Source: Oscillospiraceae bacterium
GTDB taxonomy: Bacteria > Bacillota > Clostridia > Oscillospirales > Oscillospiraceae
Reading direction: 5' to 3'
Assembly (NCBI GenBank): GCA_020025515.1
Contig: JAHHRZ010000005.1
Span: forward strand, 1-64,000
Length of the DNA: 64,000 nucleotides
A program made the position numbers and the translations under genes. Below are positions 7,813-16,328 of the stretch, in pieces; the first letter of the stretch is position 1; each line of letters begins with the position of its first letter. Under the pieces are notes generated by a model. The model was not told where the DNA came from. It saw nothing but the letters and a program-made list of their open reading frames with translations, and did not search any database.

Positions 7813-9213
7813 CTACTGATATGCAATGATAGATTTTCCGTCATAGGATAAAATTTCTATTTTTGTACCGGGATTATAATTTTCCGTTAATATGGTTACT
7901 TCATAACCATTTTCTGTTTCCTTCATGTCATAAGTTTCTGTGCCTAAGGAAAGCCAGACATAGTCATAAGAAAGGTCTGTGCTCCAATAAATCTTGGTCA
8001 ACTGCGACCCTTTTTCAACAGTTATCTGTTCTGTTGACAAATGCTCCAAGCTTTTCGGAATTTCCAATGCCTCTATCGAATCAAGCGGTGGATTCATATC
8101 CAAATTCTTCATTGTTTCATAATCAAAATAGATGTTTGAAAATGTGTATTCCGCAACTTCAAAAACGACACAATCCGGCTTAAAAATATTGTAATAATAC
8201 GGGAAATTCAAAACATTTTGATAATCATGGACATAGATAGCTTCGCCGAATGCATTTGCTAAATATTTATATCCGAATTTATTCATATAGCTTCCTTGAA
8301 AAACCAACACCTTTGGGGCTCCCTGCTCCATCTTATCGGGGTTTTGATAGTAAGAGAACGTTTGATAAGACGGATGCATTTGCAGTTCTTCCTGAAATTC
8401 AGGGGTTTTTACAATCAGATCATCCAAATGCAGATCAATACTGGGAACCAATTCGTTGATGGGAAATTGGGAAACGGGTAAAGAAGTTTGGCGGATTTGC
8501 GAAACAGTAAAATCCTCAAGATGATTGAGTTCAACCTTAGGAAAATCGTTTTGAAGTGCAGAAAGTATGGCGTTTGTACCATAATAGGCGCCCAGATCAT
8601 TCCAGTGATTTGCGTCATATTTTTGGTTAAAGACCACTTCCCCCCGCACGGTTTGCTCTCGAAGTGTTTGTGTGTTGTCTACATATCGCACCTCTCTTTC
8701 TTCGAGGGCGCTCAAAAACTGGTCAACCCATGAGCGGTCATAATTGATTCCATCTGGAATAAATTCGGATAAGACCGCAGGTTTGGCAGGATTCAGTACA
8801 AACAGGAATGGGACGTCTCTAAGAGTGCAGTAATCCTGTATTTCTTTTACCATATCTGCAAACGATTCGTGAAAATCGGAATATGTATTTGTTGTTGTAA
8901 GGCCCTCGCCAAACACATAGCCATCCTTTCCGTAGGTATAGCTTGGATGAACCATTTTTCCGAAGAGTTTATCGTTTAATATTGTGTAGCCCAGAATCAT
9001 TTCGTCACGAAAGCCAATTCGATCATTCACATAGTTTTCGATATTCTCTGTCAGGTCAGTGCCGCTGGCAAGGGATTCTTTTGAAAACGGATTTTCTGTC
9101 AGCATCCGATTATCGATTTGCGAAGAAGTGTTGGGGGTAAAGTTGAAGGTTACAATCGGAATGAAGATAATCAGAGAAAATATAATTGTTGTGAAAACCT
9201 TTATAAATTTCAT
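7813..9213 (-). CDS. AlgX/AlgJ-like SGNH-type O-acetyltransferase partner
   Basis: A 466-residue protein with one N-terminal membrane anchor (FTTIIFSLIIFIPIVTF) and an extracytoplasmic domain. The N-terminal region IDNRMLTENPFS and the YVNDRIGFRDEMI segment are typical of the AlgJ/AlgX/DHHW family. Candidate catalytic features are the YDANHWNDLGAYYG region and the later FQGSYMNKFGYKYL, corresponding to the D-x-H and GxS blocks. Such proteins accept acetyl groups exported by an MBOAT protein and transfer them to a polysaccharide. The MBOAT gene lies 13 bases upstream in the same operon. The polysaccharide target is unknown. Confidence 0.78.
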   Translation of the reverse strand: MKFIKVFTTIIFSLIIFIPIVTFNFTPNTSSQIDNRMLTENPFSKESLASGTDLTENIENYVNDRIGFRDEMILGYTILNDKLFGKMVHPSYTYGKDGYVFGEGLTTTNTYSDFHESFADMVKEIQDYCTLRDVPFLFVLNPAKPAVLSEFIPDGINYDRSWVDQFLSALEEREVRYVDNTQTLREQTVRGEVVFNQKYDANHWNDLGAYYGTNAILSALQNDFPKVELNHLEDFTVSQIRQTSLPVSQFPINELVPSIDLHLDDLIVKTPEFQEELQMHPSYQTFSYYQNPDKMEQGAPKVLVFQGSYMNKFGYKYLANAFGEAIYVHDYQNVLNFPYYYNIFKPDCVVFEVAEYTFSNIYFDYETMKNLDMNPPLDSIEALEIPKSLEHLSTEQITVEKGSQLTKIYWSTDLSYDYVWLSLGTETYDMKETENGYEVTILTENYNPGTKIEILSYDGKSIIAYQ

Positions 9214-9226
9214 CAGTTTCTCCTTG

Positions 9227-10720
9227 TTAATACTGGAAATAGATAAACGGGCTGTAGGTGGAATTGATCATAAACAAAATCGCAACAGCAAAAACCGCAA
9301 GCAGGGTAAGCTCTTGAATGCAGTATCCAATTTTTGTTGCGGCAAATTTTTGATACCATGCGATAAGTTTTGGCGAGCCGAGGAGCGTTGATCCCAAAAT
9401 TCCGATCATTGCAAACAGAATAATTTGCGTATCGAAATAGTACTGCCAGGTATAAGGAAGATTGTTTGCCGGAGCCCTTCCTAAAAGCAAACCGAAAACT
9501 GTCACTACATCGGCCAGATCTTGGAATCGGAACAACTGCCAAAACAGCATGACAACAATCATAGTGACCGCATATTTCACAGCTTTTGGTGTTTTGACAT
9601 AACATCTCTTTTTCTGAATGACACGCTCTATCACAGCAAATGCACCGTTGATGAATCCCCATAGGAGATAGTTCCAGCCTGCACCGTGCCAAATACCGGT
9701 CAGGGCAAATACAACAGCCAAGTTGCGCAATGTTTTCCGGTGACCGGCACGGCTTCCGCCCAGAGGGAAATAAACGTATTCCCTGAACCATGTGCCTAAA
9801 GAGATATGCCAGCGTCGCCAAAACTCTGAAATAGAGGTAGAACGATATGGGAAATTAAAGTTTTCTTTAATTTCAAACCCAAATAGCTTTGCGATGCCTA
9901 TTGCAATGTCCGAATATCCGGAAAAATCATAATAAATCTGAAGCGTATACAAGATCAGCGTTCCGAAGGCAGTGATTTGATCCATGCCCGACAAAGGAAT
10001 TTTCGCCAGACATGCGCCGAATGAATCCGCTAATATAATTTTCTTGGCAAAACCAATCATAATACGGTTTAAGCCGTCCGTATTTGCGTTTAATGACAGA
10101 GATCTTGTTTTAATCTGCCCTTGAAAGTCCTTCCACAAAACAATCGGGCCGGAAATGATTTTGGGAAAGAAGGATAAATACAGTGTGCAGTCGATGAGAC
10201 TTCCTGCCGTTGCATGACCGCGATAAATGTCCGTTAAATAGGAAATCGCAGAAAAGGTCAGAAAAGAAATACCGATTGGGGCAGCCAAGGATTTGGGGCC
10301 GATGCTATCGCCAAACAACTTATTCCAGCAATGAATCAAGAAATTGGAATAATTAAAGTAAATTAAGCCGAAAGTTATGAGAGAAACGGAGATTACCAAG
10401 GGGATCAGGCAAAAATATACACGCTTTTCAGTCGTTTCAGATTGATGCACGCAGATATAGGATCCCTTGGCTTTTGCTGTCTGAATCCATAGCCCCAGTA
10501 AGTAGACGATAAAGATATAAAAAATCAGTCGCCATACATTGTCAAACGACGACCACATATAAAACCCAAGACTGAAAACAATCAAGACAATCTCTTTTAT
10601 ACGGAGCTTTTCAGATAACCGTCGGAGTTTTTTAATGGATGATATTTTATGTGCCAAAAAATACGTTAATAGACACATTGGAAAAAAGACAAACAAAAAT
10701 ATTTGTGTTGTAAAAACCAT
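9227..10720 (-). CDS. MBOAT family O-acyltransferase (AlgI/DltB-like)
   Basis: A polytopic 497-residue membrane protein. The MBOAT core shows YDFSGYSDIAIGIAKLFG, the block SISEFWRRWHISLGTWFREY, and LTGIWHGAGWNYLLWG, whose histidine near residue 340 is the invariant family residue. It would move acyl groups across the membrane for transfer by the adjacent AlgX/AlgJ-like protein. No glycosyltransferase or polymerase gene flanks the pair. The AT-rich composition and neighbouring mobile elements suggest acquisition by transfer. Confidence 0.88.
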   Translation of the reverse strand: MVFTTQIFLFVFFPMCLLTYFLAHKISSIKKLRRLSEKLRIKEIVLIVFSLGFYMWSSFDNVWRLIFYIFIVYLLGLWIQTAKAKGSYICVHQSETTEKRVYFCLIPLVISVSLITFGLIYFNYSNFLIHCWNKLFGDSIGPKSLAAPIGISFLTFSAISYLTDIYRGHATAGSLIDCTLYLSFFPKIISGPIVLWKDFQGQIKTRSLSLNANTDGLNRIMIGFAKKIILADSFGACLAKIPLSGMDQITAFGTLILYTLQIYYDFSGYSDIAIGIAKLFGFEIKENFNFPYRSTSISEFWRRWHISLGTWFREYVYFPLGGSRAGHRKTLRNLAVVFALTGIWHGAGWNYLLWGFINGAFAVIERVIQKKRCYVKTPKAVKYAVTMIVVMLFWQLFRFQDLADVVTVFGLLLGRAPANNLPYTWQYYFDTQIILFAMIGILGSTLLGSPKLIAWYQKFAATKIGYCIQELTLLAVFAVAILFMINSTYSPFIYFQY

Positions 10721-10883
10721 ATTTTAACCCCTCTAATGACTCGTATTGTTATCAAAGCTCATTGCATCGGTTTAACATAGCAGATATTTCATTCAATACA
10801 TTTTAGCTTGATGATATTTGCTCTGTCGTTTGGCGCAAGCAAAATGACGCGCATAACTTAGATATCTGTCTACAAACAATACC

Positions 10884-10906
10884 ACTTATTGTATCATACA
10901 ATAAGT
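10884..10906. repeat. Perfect 11-bp inverted repeat
   Basis: ACTTATTGTAT, one C, then ATACAATAAGT. It lies between the MBOAT gene and the IS481-like element in otherwise gene-free sequence (10721-10947). It could be an operator or a relic of a mobile element. Confidence 0.5.
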
Positions 10907-10947
10907 TATTTCGCAATAACTGTGTCGAGGAAAGTATAGAATGCGTG

Positions 10948-12008
10948 TGTAGGTGTTACAATGATGTGCGACAGATAAAAAAGAATAGCGAATAGGAATG
11001 GCTTGTGCTATGGTTGAGTTGCCGAGACAAAACCGAAAGGCAGGTGCCACCCTATCCGCTATGAGTAAGATAACACAAGACATGCGCTTTAGGCAAGCAG
11101 TAATTGAATATTCTCTAAAATATGGCGTCACAAAGGCTGCCATCCGCTACAAGACCAACAGGCAGTACATCTACCGTTGGCGCAAACGGTATGACGGTAC
11201 CCTCCAATCCCTTGCAGAGCGCTCCCATCGCCCCCACAGCCACCCCAATCAGCATACAGAGGATGAGATAAAACTGATCCAGAATATGCGCCGTAGAAAC
11301 CCTCACGCAGGTCTGGTGGTGTTCTGGGTAAAGCTTCGTCAGCGGGGTTACACAAGAACCATCTCAGGTCTGTATCGTGTCCTGCGGCGATTGAACGGCG
11401 AGCCAATCAAACTCCCTAACCCCAAATATGTTGCAAAACCATACGAAAAGATGTCATATCCGGGGCAAAGAGTCCAAATAGATGTAAAGTTTGTACCTTC
11501 TGCCTGCCTTGTAGGAGAGGCTTCCGGGCAGAAGTACTATCAATACACATTTATCGACGAGTACAGCCGTTTCCGCTATTTGGAGGCATTTGACGAGCAC
11601 AGCACCTATACTTCAACACAGTTTCTAAAGCATGTGGTGGAAAAATTCCCCTATGCCATAGAGTGTGTCCAGACGGATAACGGAATGGAATTTACCAATC
11701 GGCTAAACGCCAGGAGCACAAAGAAGCTGACTTTATTTGAGAAAACACTACAGCAGCTGGGGATACGGCATAAGCTGATCCGTCCCTTTACCCCCCGGCA
11801 CAACGGCAAGGTGGAACGCAGTCACAGAAAAGACAATGAGGAGTTCTATGCGAAACATTGCTTCTACTGCTTTGCTGACTTTGCCAAACAGCTTGCTGTC
11901 AGACAAAGACAATATAACAATTTCCCCATGAGACCACTCAACTGGATGTCCCCGAAAGCTGTCCTTTTTTCTTTCCCAAATCTGTAACACATCATTGACA
12001 AACCTACA
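10948..12008 (+). mobile_element. IS481-like insertion sequence, intact, 1061 bp
   Basis: Imperfect terminal inverted repeats of about 28 bp bound the element: left 10948-10975 starting TGTAGGTGTTAC, right 11981-12008 ending AAACCTACA. Both share the block CAATGATGTG and an ACAGAT end. A single complete transposase gene lies between them, and its stop codon is inside the right repeat. I see no clear target-site duplication. Confidence 0.82.
11061..11987 (+). CDS. IS481-like DDE transposase
   Basis: The product (308 residues from the ATG at 11061; the frame is open to 10998) has an N-terminal helix-turn-helix (YGVTKAAIRYKTNRQYIYRWRKRY) and an rve/DDE integrase core. The catalytic residues are the Asp of QIDVKFVP, the Asp of VQTDNGMEFTN and the Glu of HNGKVERSHRKD, in the usual spacing. 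The shorter start is preferred because it begins directly before the HTH. The frame is undamaged, so the element may still be active. Confidence 0.85.
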   Translation: MSKITQDMRFRQAVIEYSLKYGVTKAAIRYKTNRQYIYRWRKRYDGTLQSLAERSHRPHSHPNQHTEDEIKLIQNMRRRNPHAGLVVFWVKLRQRGYTRTISGLYRVLRRLNGEPIKLPNPKYVAKPYEKMSYPGQRVQIDVKFVPSACLVGEASGQKYYQYTFIDEYSRFRYLEAFDEHSTYTSTQFLKHVVEKFPYAIECVQTDNGMEFTNRLNARSTKKLTLFEKTLQQLGIRHKLIRPFTPRHNGKVERSHRKDNEEFYAKHCFYCFADFAKQLAVRQRQYNNFPMRPLNWMSPKAVLFSFPNL

Positions 12009-12045
12009 CTTGAAAAACAAAAAGATCCATCACAGTGTGTGGTCA

Positions 12046-12074
12046 TTGCCTGCTGGTTTACTTTATGGTACAAT
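12046..12074 (+). promoter_or_regulatory. Promoter of thyA
   Basis: TTGCCT (12046-12051) and TACAAT (12069-12074) are spaced by 17 bp. The ATG at 12073 overlaps the -10 box, which argues for the GTG start at 12103. Confidence 0.6.
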
Positions 12075-12102
12075 GAAGGAAAAAACAGAAAGGGTGGACG
12101 AT

Positions 12103-12930
12103 GTGAGCAAAGCCGATAAAATTTACCGGGCTACATGCCTGGATATCTTAGAAAACGGTGTCTGGGACACCGATCAGGAAGTACGCCCCCGGTGGGAGGA
12201 TGGAACCCCTGCCCATACAGTGAAGAAATTTGGGGTGGTGAACCGCTACGATCTGCGGGAAGAATTTCCCGTGATGACACTGCGGCGTACTGCCTTCCAA
12301 AGCTGCGTGGATGAATTGCTGTGGATCTGGCAGAAAAAATCCAACAATGTGAAGGATTTAAGCAGCCATATCTGGGACAGCTGGGCAGATGACTCCGGCT
12401 CGATTGGAAAAGCCTATGGCTACCAGTTGGGGAAAAAATATCAGTTTCCGGAGGGGGAGTTCGATCAGGTGGACCGGGTTCTGTACGACCTGAAGCACAA
12501 TCCGGCCTCCCGGCGGATTCTCACCAATTTGTATAATTTTGAAGATCTGCACGAAATGCATCTGTATCCCTGCGCATATTCCATGACCTTCAATGTTTCC
12601 GGAAATACCCTCAATGCCATACTGAACCAGCGTTCTCAGGATATGCTGACGGCCAATAACTGGAATGTATGCCAATATGCCGTTTTGCTCCATATGATGG
12701 CAAAGGTTTCCGGCTTTGAGGCGGGGGAATTGGTGCATGTAATTGCGGACTGTCACATCTATGACCGTCATGTGCCTCTGGTTAAAAAGATGCTGGAGCA
12801 GTCCGGTTTTTCTGCACCTAAGTTTGTGATGGAAGAAAAAGATAATTTTTACGACTATTGCGCCAAGGATTTTCGGCTGGAGGGGTATGAATTCTGCCCC
12901 TTTGGGGAAAAGATTCCTGTGGCCATCTGA
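12103..12930 (+). CDS. thyA: Thymidylate synthase
   Basis: A 275-residue ThyA that methylates dUMP to dTMP with methylene-tetrahydrofolate. Visible are the catalytic cysteine in HLYPCAYSMTFNV, the phosphate-binding NQRSQDML, and the substrate region QYAVLLHMMAKVSG. I use the GTG at 12103 because an AGGGTGG ribosome site precedes it and the upstream frame overlaps the promoter and the IS end. folA starts nine bases after the stop, so dTMP synthesis and regeneration of the oxidised folate are co-expressed. The IS481-like element ends less than 50 bases upstream of the promoter. Confidence 0.93.
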   Translation: MSKADKIYRATCLDILENGVWDTDQEVRPRWEDGTPAHTVKKFGVVNRYDLREEFPVMTLRRTAFQSCVDELLWIWQKKSNNVKDLSSHIWDSWADDSGSIGKAYGYQLGKKYQFPEGEFDQVDRVLYDLKHNPASRRILTNLYNFEDLHEMHLYPCAYSMTFNVSGNTLNAILNQRSQDMLTANNWNVCQYAVLLHMMAKVSGFEAGELVHVIADCHIYDRHVPLVKKMLEQSGFSAPKFVMEEKDNFYDYCAKDFRLEGYEFCPFGEKIPVAI

Positions 12931-12939
12931 GGAATGACC

Positions 12940-13416
12940 ATGGAAGCCATTGTTGCAGTTTATGAAGACTGGGGAATTGGTGCCAACGGCACCCAGCCTC
13001 TGGCTTTGTCTGCTGACCGGAAATATTTCCGGCAGATGACAAAAGGAGCCTGTGTCATTGTGGGAAACCGTACCTTGCAGGATTTTCCCGGGGGAAAGCC
13101 TCTGCCGAACCGGGTCAATATTGTGCTGAGCCGTAGGGAAGCACCCGTTGAGGGAGCTCTCCTTGCCCACAGCCCGGAGCAGGCCCTGGCCTTGGCCCAG
13201 GGAAGGACCATGGTCATTGGGGGAGCATCAATCTATGAACAGATGCTGCCTCACTGTGATACAGTCTATGTGACCAAGGTGGGAGCCTGTCCAAAATCGG
13301 ATGTATTTTTCCACAATCTGGACCAAGACCCCCAATGGATCTGTGCAGATCCGGGAGAAGTGCAGTGGGAAGATGGAGTTTCCTACCGCTTTTGTATTTA
13401 CCGCCGTAAGGAATAA
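12940..13416 (+). CDS. folA: Dihydrofolate reductase
   Basis: A 158-residue DHFR that reduces dihydrofolate to tetrahydrofolate with NADPH. The N-terminal part aligns through GIGANG, the acidic active-site residue in ALSADRKYFRQ, VGNRTLQDFP and the NADPH-binding MVIGGASIYEQMLP. Compared with typical bacterial DHFR, the tryptophan after the active-site proline is replaced by leucine (TQPLAL), while the aspartate is kept. The ATG at 12940 is favoured over that at 12934 because GAGG sits seven bases upstream of it. It is in an operon with thyA. Confidence 0.9.
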   Translation: MEAIVAVYEDWGIGANGTQPLALSADRKYFRQMTKGACVIVGNRTLQDFPGGKPLPNRVNIVLSRREAPVEGALLAHSPEQALALAQGRTMVIGGASIYEQMLPHCDTVYVTKVGACPKSDVFFHNLDQDPQWICADPGEVQWEDGVSYRFCIYRRKE

Positions 13417-13425
13417 GGAGACAAT

Positions 13426-14076
13426 ATGGCAAAACATTTTTCCCCGGAGACCATGGACTTTCTCTGGGGTATTCGGCTGAATAACGAACGGCCATGGTTT
13501 GAGGCGCACAAGCAGGAGTATGTGGAGCATTTGTATGAGCCCATGAAGGCCCTGGGGCAGGCAGTCTATCCCTATTTCAAAGAGATGCCCGGCATGGAGC
13601 TGAAGGTTTCCCGCATCTATCGGGATGCCAGACTGCATCCGCCGGTTCCTTACAAGGAAACATTGTGGTTTAGCATCCGCAGGCCTGTGGATTCCTGGTC
13701 CCGGCATCCGACCCTGTATTTTCAAATGTCCCCTGAGGGAGGAAGCTTTGGTTTTTTGCTCTGGCAGCCCAAAATTGATGCCATGGAGCAGTTTCGGAAA
13801 ACCATTGCAGAAAAGCCGGAACCATTTATCAATCTGGTGAGGCAGGCGCAGGAAAAAACAGGGCTCATTTTGAAAGGAGAATCCTACAAGCGGCCCAAGC
13901 CATGTCCCAAAAAGGAACTGGAGTCATATTTCTCCTGGCGGGGAAAATTGGAAGCCAGTGAAAGTCTGGAGCCGGGGCCTCGGCTGTTTGACCCGGATTT
14001 GGGCAGTTACATCGGCCCGAAGCTGGCAGCCTGGTATCCTCTTTGCGAATATTTCTATGGATTTACAACGCAATAA
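13426..14076 (+). CDS. DUF2461 family protein
   Basis: The 216-residue product matches the DUF2461 family: FLWGIRLNNERPWFEAHKQEY at the start, then SRIYRDARLHPPVPYKE and LYFQMSPEGGSFGFLLW. No biochemical role is established for the family. It is soluble, with no signal peptide. It starts nine bases after folA and ends at a strong terminator, making it the last gene of the thyA-folA operon. Confidence 0.8.
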   Translation: MAKHFSPETMDFLWGIRLNNERPWFEAHKQEYVEHLYEPMKALGQAVYPYFKEMPGMELKVSRIYRDARLHPPVPYKETLWFSIRRPVDSWSRHPTLYFQMSPEGGSFGFLLWQPKIDAMEQFRKTIAEKPEPFINLVRQAQEKTGLILKGESYKRPKPCPKKELESYFSWRGKLEASESLEPGPRLFDPDLGSYIGPKLAAWYPLCEYFYGFTTQ

Positions 14077-14111
14077 GAAGAAATTATTTCCATTATTACA
14101 AAATTCAAGAA

Positions 14112-14158
14112 CAGAAGCCACGAAATGCAATGCATTTGTGTGGCTTCTGCTTTTTTAT
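14112..14158 (+). terminator. Terminator of the thyA-folA operon
   Basis: AGAAGCCAC and GTGGCTTCT enclose a second inner palindrome and are followed by TTTTTTATT. Confidence 0.85.
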
Positions 14159-14269
14159 TGTACATAGCGGGAAAAGACCCATGTTTTTCTAATGGATTTC
14201 CGAATGGATTTCCCTTGAATCCGACATATTAGTTATGCGGAGGAAACGAAGCGGAAAGGAAGATGGCAA

Positions 14270-15238
14270 GTGAAAAAAGCAATGATTCGCGCAGTCACAT
14301 TGATTTTGCTCATAAGCCTGCTGACGTTGCCTGCATTTGCGGCACAGGTTTTAGTACCTGTGGGAAGAGCAGTGGGGCTGGAATTGGAAGGAGAAGGGCT
14401 TTTTGTGGCAGAGATTGACAAAGCATTGGGCAAGCAGGCAAAAAAAGCGGGGCTTCAGGAAGGGGATCTCATTGTAAAAGTGGACGGTCAGAAGGTGGCG
14501 GACGCTCAAACCCTGCGGGATTTGGTGGCCCGGTGCAAAGGAGAACTGATTGTCACTGTGCTGAGAGAAGGCAAAGAGAAGAACCTGACCTTGATTCCAG
14601 AGGAAGCAGAGGGGGGGAAGCGTCTGGGTATTTTTGTCCGTGAGGGCATTACAGGCGTTGGCACGGTCACTTACTACGATCCCGGCTCCGGCAGTTTCGG
14701 TGCATTGGGCCACGGGGTCAGCGACGGACGGGGGACGATTCTGCCCATTCGTCGGGGAAATGTGCTGGAGGCTCAGGTGGCCGGTGTAAAAAAAGGAAGA
14801 TCCGGAGCGCCGGGGCAGCTGATTGGGGCGTTTGAGGATCGGAAAATTTTGGGGGATCTTGAACGGAATACTCCTTGCGGTGTTTTTGGCAAAGCACCCA
14901 ACGGCTGGTCCGGCACTCCTCTGCCGGTAGCACAAGAGGAAGAGATTCATACCGGACCTGCCACGATTTTGTCAACCGTTTCGGATAGCCAGGTTCAGGA
15001 GTATTCTGTGGAGATTCTGAAACTATATCCAGATGAATCGTTGAACGGACGAAATCTGCTGCTTCATGTGACAGATGAAACGCTTTTGGAAACCACAGGG
15101 GGCATTGTACAGGGAATGTCCGGCAGTCCCATCATTCAGGATGGAAAGCTGGTGGGCGCTGTCACCCACGTTTTGGTGAACGACCCCACCACTGGCTACG
15201 GTATCTTTATCGAAAATATGCTGGACGCAGCGGCATAG
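14270..15238 (+). CDS. spoIVB: SpoIVB-type serine peptidase (S55) with PDZ domain
   Basis: A 322-residue protein with an N-terminal signal/anchor (residues 5-24), a PDZ domain (about 40-110) containing KAGLQEGDLIVKVDGQ, and an S55 peptidase domain. The catalytic histidine is in GALGHGVSD (near 148) and the serine in GMSGSPI (residues 282-288). SpoIVB cleaves SpoIVFA in the forespore-mother cell space and so triggers SigK activation. This protein is shorter than the Bacillus enzyme. The GTG at 14270 follows GGAAAGGAAG. The last 40 codons and stop are repeated ten more times downstream; the duplicated part starts at the catalytic-serine motif, so every cassette insertion must rebuild the active site. 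Confidence 0.88.
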   Translation: MKKAMIRAVTLILLISLLTLPAFAAQVLVPVGRAVGLELEGEGLFVAEIDKALGKQAKKAGLQEGDLIVKVDGQKVADAQTLRDLVARCKGELIVTVLREGKEKNLTLIPEEAEGGKRLGIFVREGITGVGTVTYYDPGSGSFGALGHGVSDGRGTILPIRRGNVLEAQVAGVKKGRSGAPGQLIGAFEDRKILGDLERNTPCGVFGKAPNGWSGTPLPVAQEEEIHTGPATILSTVSDSQVQEYSVEILKLYPDESLNGRNLLLHVTDETLLETTGGIVQGMSGSPIIQDGKLVGAVTHVLVNDPTTGYGIFIENMLDAAA

Positions 15239-15329
15239 CGGAGAAAAACAGTGGCAGAGGAAATTTTCCTTGCCGCTGTTTTTCTTATATGATATAATAC
15301 TGTTTAGATAAATCAAAGTAAACTTAACA
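15117..15329 (+). repeat. Array repeat R0 (inside spoIVB, with terminator and promoter tail)
   Basis: The core 15117-15238 is the functional 3' end of spoIVB. A long hairpin (15244-15284, AAAAACAG / CTGTTTTT arms) follows. A promoter, TTGCCG 15270-15275 and TATAAT 15293-15298 with 17-bp spacing, overlaps the hairpin and drives the first cassette. About 80 bases of this tail are identical to the tail of R3. Confidence 0.85.
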
Positions 15330-15433
15330 CTCAGCTGAAAATTGGCCGTTACGGTGAATGTTAAGTTGCGTTGCTTGCGGCAACGGGATGTTTCACCGTA
15401 TAATACAGGCACTCAAGAAAGGAGTGTACGGCT

Positions 15434-15796
15434 ATGTTAAATGAAAACATTAAGATAATCAGAAAATCTAAAGGTCTTTCTCAAGAAGAACTGGCTGCCA
15501 AGCTGAATGTGGTTCGCCAGACAATTTCAAAATGGGAAAAAGGATATTCAGTTCCAGATGTTGAAATGCTAACTAAAATAGCGGATGTTTTTGAAGTGCC
15601 TGTATCGCAGTTGTTAGGCCCAAAAATTGAGGTTGAACACGAGCCTGAGAATTTAGCTGAACAGTTGGGTTGGATCACTGAGCAGCTTGCCATAAAGAAC
15701 CACCGTTCAAAGAGAATTTGGAAAATAGTCAAGTGGGTGCTCATCACTATAGTAATTCTGATCTTATTATTGATGGTTCTAAATTATTCAGTGTAA
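15434..15796 (+). CDS. Cassette 1: XRE-family regulator with C-terminal membrane segment
   Basis: A 120-residue protein: residues 5-60 form a Cro/CI-type helix-turn-helix (IRKSKGLSQEELAAKLNVVR then QTISKWEKGYSVPDVEMLTK), followed by a linker and one hydrophobic helix (WVLITIVILILLLMVLNYSV) at the C-terminus. It is probably a membrane-tethered regulator. It starts at an ATG after AAAGGAGTG. It may have its own promoter (TATAAT at about 15400) besides the one in R0. A small membrane protein follows at 15852, probably its functional partner. Confidence 0.85.
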   Translation: MLNENIKIIRKSKGLSQEELAAKLNVVRQTISKWEKGYSVPDVEMLTKIADVFEVPVSQLLGPKIEVEHEPENLAEQLGWITEQLAIKNHRSKRIWKIVKWVLITIVILILLLMVLNYSV

Positions 15797-15851
15797 CGGC
15801 GTGTTGGGACTATCTGAATTATCTTAACAGTCTATGAAAGGTAGATTGCTT

Positions 15852-16022
15852 ATGAAACAGACTATTCTTTTCGTTTTGACTATTATTTTTATTGCCCTAA
15901 CATTTTGTGGTGCATTATATGTTCTGATGAACCATGGTGCTGTGAACGCTGGGTATGCAGTTGTGCCTATGGTGTTTGCGCTTGCATTTGGAAGCTGGTA
16001 TCTCCAACTGAAGAAGAAATAA
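15852..16022 (+). CDS. Cassette 1: small two-helix membrane protein
   Basis: A 56-residue protein made almost entirely of two hydrophobic helices (TILFVLTIIFIALTFCGALY and YAVVPMVFALAFGSWYL) and a lysine-rich tail. No family is recognised. AAAGG precedes the chosen ATG; an in-frame ATG at 15834 has no ribosome site. It sits 55 bases after the XRE gene within the same cassette. Confidence 0.6.
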   Translation: MKQTILFVLTIIFIALTFCGALYVLMNHGAVNAGYAVVPMVFALAFGSWYLQLKKK

Positions 16023-16031
16023 AGTGTCAGA

Positions 16032-16294
16032 CCTATTCCAATTTATCTAACAGCTGTTGTCCCTAATCAAAATCACTCGTGTCCGGCAGTCCTATCATTC
16101 AGGACGGTAAGCTGGTGGGCGCTGTGACCCATGTTCTGGTCAATGACCCGACTACCGGCTACGGTATCTTTATCGAAAATATGCTGGACGCAGCGGCATA
16201 GCGGTAAAAATTTGCGGCAGAGGGAATTTTCCTCTGCCGCTTTTCCATTCTGTGTGATATAATGCGACTATGTGAATCAAAATTTTCCTAACAG
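16032..16294 (+). repeat. Array repeat R1
   Basis: Arm 16032-16079; spoIVB-like core 16080-16201 (122 bp, intact frame to TAG, all differences from spoIVB synonymous after the first codon); terminator hairpin GCGGCAGAGG / CCTCTGCCGC at 16214-16244; extended -10 TGATATAAT with TATAAT at 16258-16263; tail ending TTTTCCTAACAG. Confidence 0.85.
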
Positions 16295-16328
16295 TTAGAA
16301 CTTTCAAAATTTTCGCGAGGTGAACACA

